Positions 5,357 to 7,421 of a stretch of 7,421 nt of DNA are shown here, piece by piece. This DNA comes from DATKWS01 sp035529435 (GTDB lineage Bacteria; Krumholzibacteriota; Krumholzibacteriia; Krumholzibacteriales; Krumholzibacteriaceae). The position numbers and the translations under genes were made by a program. The stretch spans positions 1 to 7,421 of the forward strand of contig DATKWS010000250.1 of NCBI GenBank assembly GCA_035529435.1, written 5' to 3'. Under the pieces are notes generated by a model. That model did no database searches and had not been told where the DNA came from. It worked only from the letters and a program-made list of their open reading frames with translations. The stretch's first letter is position 1. Each line of letters opens with the position of its first letter.

Positions 5357-7421
5357 TTGCACAACCGGAGCAACAAAAGACGCGCTTGGATTATCACAGC
5401 CGCAGCCCTGCTGTTGTCCCTGGTACCACCGGTTTTCGCGCGTGCCCAGGAGGCCGGGTTACCGCCCGGTGACCGCCCGCCGCCGGATGTCTTTTCCCGT
5501 ATCGAGGATGCCGGTGCCGCCGCGGATCACGAGGGCGCGGATCATGTCATCGTGTACGATTACGCGATGAACCGTGTGGAGCCATCCGGCGTCACCTACG
5601 TCGACAATTATATCATCTATAAAATTCTCACCCCCGCCGGCTGCCGGAACCAATCGGTGCTCCGGTGGAGCTACGATCCGCTGAGCAGCTACGTCGAGGT
5701 TCGAGAGGTCAACGTCATTCGCGGCGGCGAGCGCATCCCGGTGGATGTCTCCGCGGTGCACGACCTGCCCGCGCCGCAGTCGTGGATCTACTGGAAGGAC
5801 CGCATCAAGACGCTCCAGTTGCCGCGATTGCACGTGAATGACGGCATCGAGGTCAAAACGTTCCGCAAGGGATTCACCTACGCGCTGCTGGATGTGTCCG
5901 GGAGCGGTGCCGCGACCGGCGGCGGCGTGAACTCGGCAAGCGATGGCGATGCCGGAGGTCAGACCGGTACACCCGCCGGGGCCCGGACCGACACCGCGGC
6001 CGCGCAGGCGCCGGACGACGAGCGGTACATACCGCCGATGCCCGGGGAGTATTTCGATATCGTTCTCTTCGCCGGCGATGCTCCGATCGTCGAGAAACGG
6101 TACGTCCTCAGCCTGCCGTCGGACAAGCGTCTGCATTCGGAGATCTACAACGGCCCGCTCTACTCGAGCACCTCCTATACCGAGGACCGGACCGAGTATG
6201 CATGGTGGGGCCTGAACCTCCAACCGCGGCCGCACGAGCCGGGCCAACCGGACCAGAGCGATTACGCCACCAAGGTGGTGATGGCCACCGTCGAGAGCTG
6301 GGAGGCGAAGAGCCGCTGGTTCTTCGACGTGAACCAAAACCAGTTCGAGGCGACGGACGCGATCAAATCGAAGGTGGATGAAATCCTCGACAATGCGGGC
6401 CTGACGAACGCGTCGGAGGAGCGAAAGGCGGAGGCGCTCGTGCACTGGGTCGCCCAGAACATCCGGTACAGCGGGCAGACGATGGGCGAGGGCGAGGGGT
6501 TCACGCTCCATCCCGGATCCATGATATTCGAGCAGCGGAGCGGTGTGTGCAAGGATATCGCCGGCATGCTGATCACCATGATGCGGGGCGCGGGCATGAA
6601 CAGCTTCGGCGCCATGACGATGGCGGGGAGCCGCATCGACGAGGTGCCCGCCGACCAGTTCAATCACTGCGTCTGCGCGCTGCGCAAGGACGACGGCACG
6701 TTCGAGATGTACGACCCGACATGGGTACCGTACAACAACAACATATGGTCGCTCCTCGAGGCCGAGCAGCACTACCTGGTCGGCACGCCCACGGGGGAAC
6801 CGCTCGCACGGATACCCTACAGCCCGCCCGCGGAGTCTCCGCTCCGTATCACCCACAAGGCGGAGCTTCACGAGGACGGGACGCTGGAGGGAATGTTCAG
6901 GTTCTCCGGCTCGGGCGCGCTCGACAGCAGGCTGCGCGGAATCATCACCGACAGCCCGCTCCCGGAAATGACGTACACCGTTGCACAAATCCTCTCCCCC
7001 ATCAGCAACCGCGTCGAGGGGATCGAATTCGAATATCCCGCACCGGACGATTTCAGCCGGGATATGTGGCTCACGATCCGCTACCGTATCCCCCGCTTCG
7101 CGATTCCCGCGACCGGGGGGTTCGAGTTCTCGAGCCCCATGATGCAGGTCGTGCTGAACCACGGCCGCCTCTTCCGCGCCGGGGCGGCCAAGTGGAGCGA
7201 TACAAGGCAATCCGACGTCTTTCTCTACTACACGCAACTCATCGAGGGAACCGAAACGATACGGTTGCCGAACGGGTACACGCTCGTCGATCCTCCCTCC
7301 TCCGACGAGATCGACGAAACCTACGGATACTTCAAGGGGACGAGCCGTATGGACGGCCGCACCCTCACGATCACGCAGCGGGCCGAGATCCGGCGGCGCC
7401 AGATCCCACCGGACGGGTACG
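5357..7421 (+). CDS. Exported DUF3857/transglutaminase-like protein, C-terminus beyond the right edge
   Basis: Predicted periplasmic or envelope protein of the DUF3857-transglutaminase family; 688 residues are seen with no stop. From the TTG start there is a signal peptide: NKRR at 6-9, hydrophobic 11-27, and A28-R-A30 for cleavage. Residues about 60-310 form the DUF3857 beta domain, interrupted by a Gly/Ala/Asp-rich insert without predicted fold (181-222). Residues about 330-480 are the papain-like transglutaminase core. The triad is intact: C398 in SGVCKDIAGML, H437 in FNHCVC and D453 in MYDPTW. Residues about 490 onward are the beta-rich C-terminal region that usually follows (DUF3858-like). 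Many family members have no proven reaction; peptide-bond cleavage or amide transfer at the envelope is the usual guess, and the intact triad makes activity possible. It diverges from the TPR gene. No frameshift was found in the whole frame. Confidence 0.92.
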   Translation, partial: MHNRSNKRRAWIITAAALLLSLVPPVFARAQEAGLPPGDRPPPDVFSRIEDAGAAADHEGADHVIVYDYAMNRVEPSGVTYVDNYIIYKILTPAGCRNQSVLRWSYDPLSSYVEVREVNVIRGGERIPVDVSAVHDLPAPQSWIYWKDRIKTLQLPRLHVNDGIEVKTFRKGFTYALLDVSGSGAATGGGVNSASDGDAGGQTGTPAGARTDTAAAQAPDDERYIPPMPGEYFDIVLFAGDAPIVEKRYVLSLPSDKRLHSEIYNGPLYSSTSYTEDRTEYAWWGLNLQPRPHEPGQPDQSDYATKVVMATVESWEAKSRWFFDVNQNQFEATDAIKSKVDEILDNAGLTNASEERKAEALVHWVAQNIRYSGQTMGEGEGFTLHPGSMIFEQRSGVCKDIAGMLITMMRGAGMNSFGAMTMAGSRIDEVPADQFNHCVCALRKDDGTFEMYDPTWVPYNNNIWSLLEAEQHYLVGTPTGEPLARIPYSPPAESPLRITHKAELHEDGTLEGMFRFSGSGALDSRLRGIITDSPLPEMTYTVAQILSPISNRVEGIEFEYPAPDDFSRDMWLTIRYRIPRFAIPATGGFEFSSPMMQVVLNHGRLFRAGAAKWSDTRQSDVFLYYTQLIEGTETIRLPNGYTLVDPPSSDEIDETYGYFKGTSRMDGRTLTITQRAEIRRRQIPPDGY

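Noticed and set aside
5459..7237. 592-codon open frame on the minus strand
   Set aside because: It is the antisense shadow of the DUF3857/transglutaminase gene. Its translation is Arg/His/Val-rich without recognisable domains, while the plus strand shows a signal peptide and an intact catalytic triad.
1..7421. Mobile elements, CRISPR arrays, tRNA or rRNA genes
   Set aside because: No transposase, integrase, regularly spaced long repeats, tRNA cloverleaf or rRNA segment was seen on either strand.

Overview
The window is GC-rich bacterial DNA with strong AGGAGG-type ribosome binding sites and one good housekeeping-type promoter. It holds five protein-coding genes, two of them cut by the window edges. 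No rRNA, tRNA, CRISPR array, transposase or phage gene was seen. The gene content (HndA/HndC-type flavoprotein genes beside exported TPR and transglutaminase-like proteins, with three non-ATG starts) suggests an uncultivated anaerobic or facultative Gram-negative-type bacterium. Candidate phyla around the FCB group or the Krumholzibacteria, Eisenbacteria or Latescibacteria come to mind. This placement is an inference and cannot be fixed from the window.

Left part, minus strand (1-3150): a sigma70-like promoter (TTGACA, 17 bp, TATCCT, 3122-3150) precedes a TTG-started gene for an unusual regulator. It has a complete phosphoacceptor receiver domain followed by two small-ligand RAM/ACT-like domains of the Lrp/AsnC type, and no DNA-binding domain. 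A 131-bp gap with a strong 9-bp-stem hairpin separates it from hndA/nuoE, a [2Fe-2S] thioredoxin-fold subunit. Five bases later comes hndC/nuoF, the FMN/NAD(H)-binding flavoprotein, which runs off the left edge just after the first three cysteines of its [4Fe-4S] site. HndA and HndC normally form the NAD(P)H-handling end of electron-bifurcating or NAD-reducing hydrogenases, or of related formate dehydrogenase or Nuo-like complexes. The catalytic partner would lie to the left.

Middle (3150-3334): an intergenic stretch with a perfect 15-bp 7-1-7 palindrome of the Fur/PerR/Zur type and a GC-rich hairpin downstream of the next gene.

Right part (3335-7421): two divergent genes for exported proteins share a 360-bp control region. 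Leftward is a secreted TPR protein with a clear internal duplication and a C-terminal domain resembling DUF2271. Rightward is an exported DUF3857/transglutaminase-like protein with an intact Cys-His-Asp triad, cut by the right edge. The region between them holds two different 11-bp direct repeats, each with a 13-bp period and each near one putative promoter. It also has two GC-rich hairpins, a G8 run and a perfect 8-bp hairpin in the leader of the rightward gene.

The most distinctive items are the receiver-RAM-RAM regulator upstream of a redox operon and the architecture of the divergent control region.
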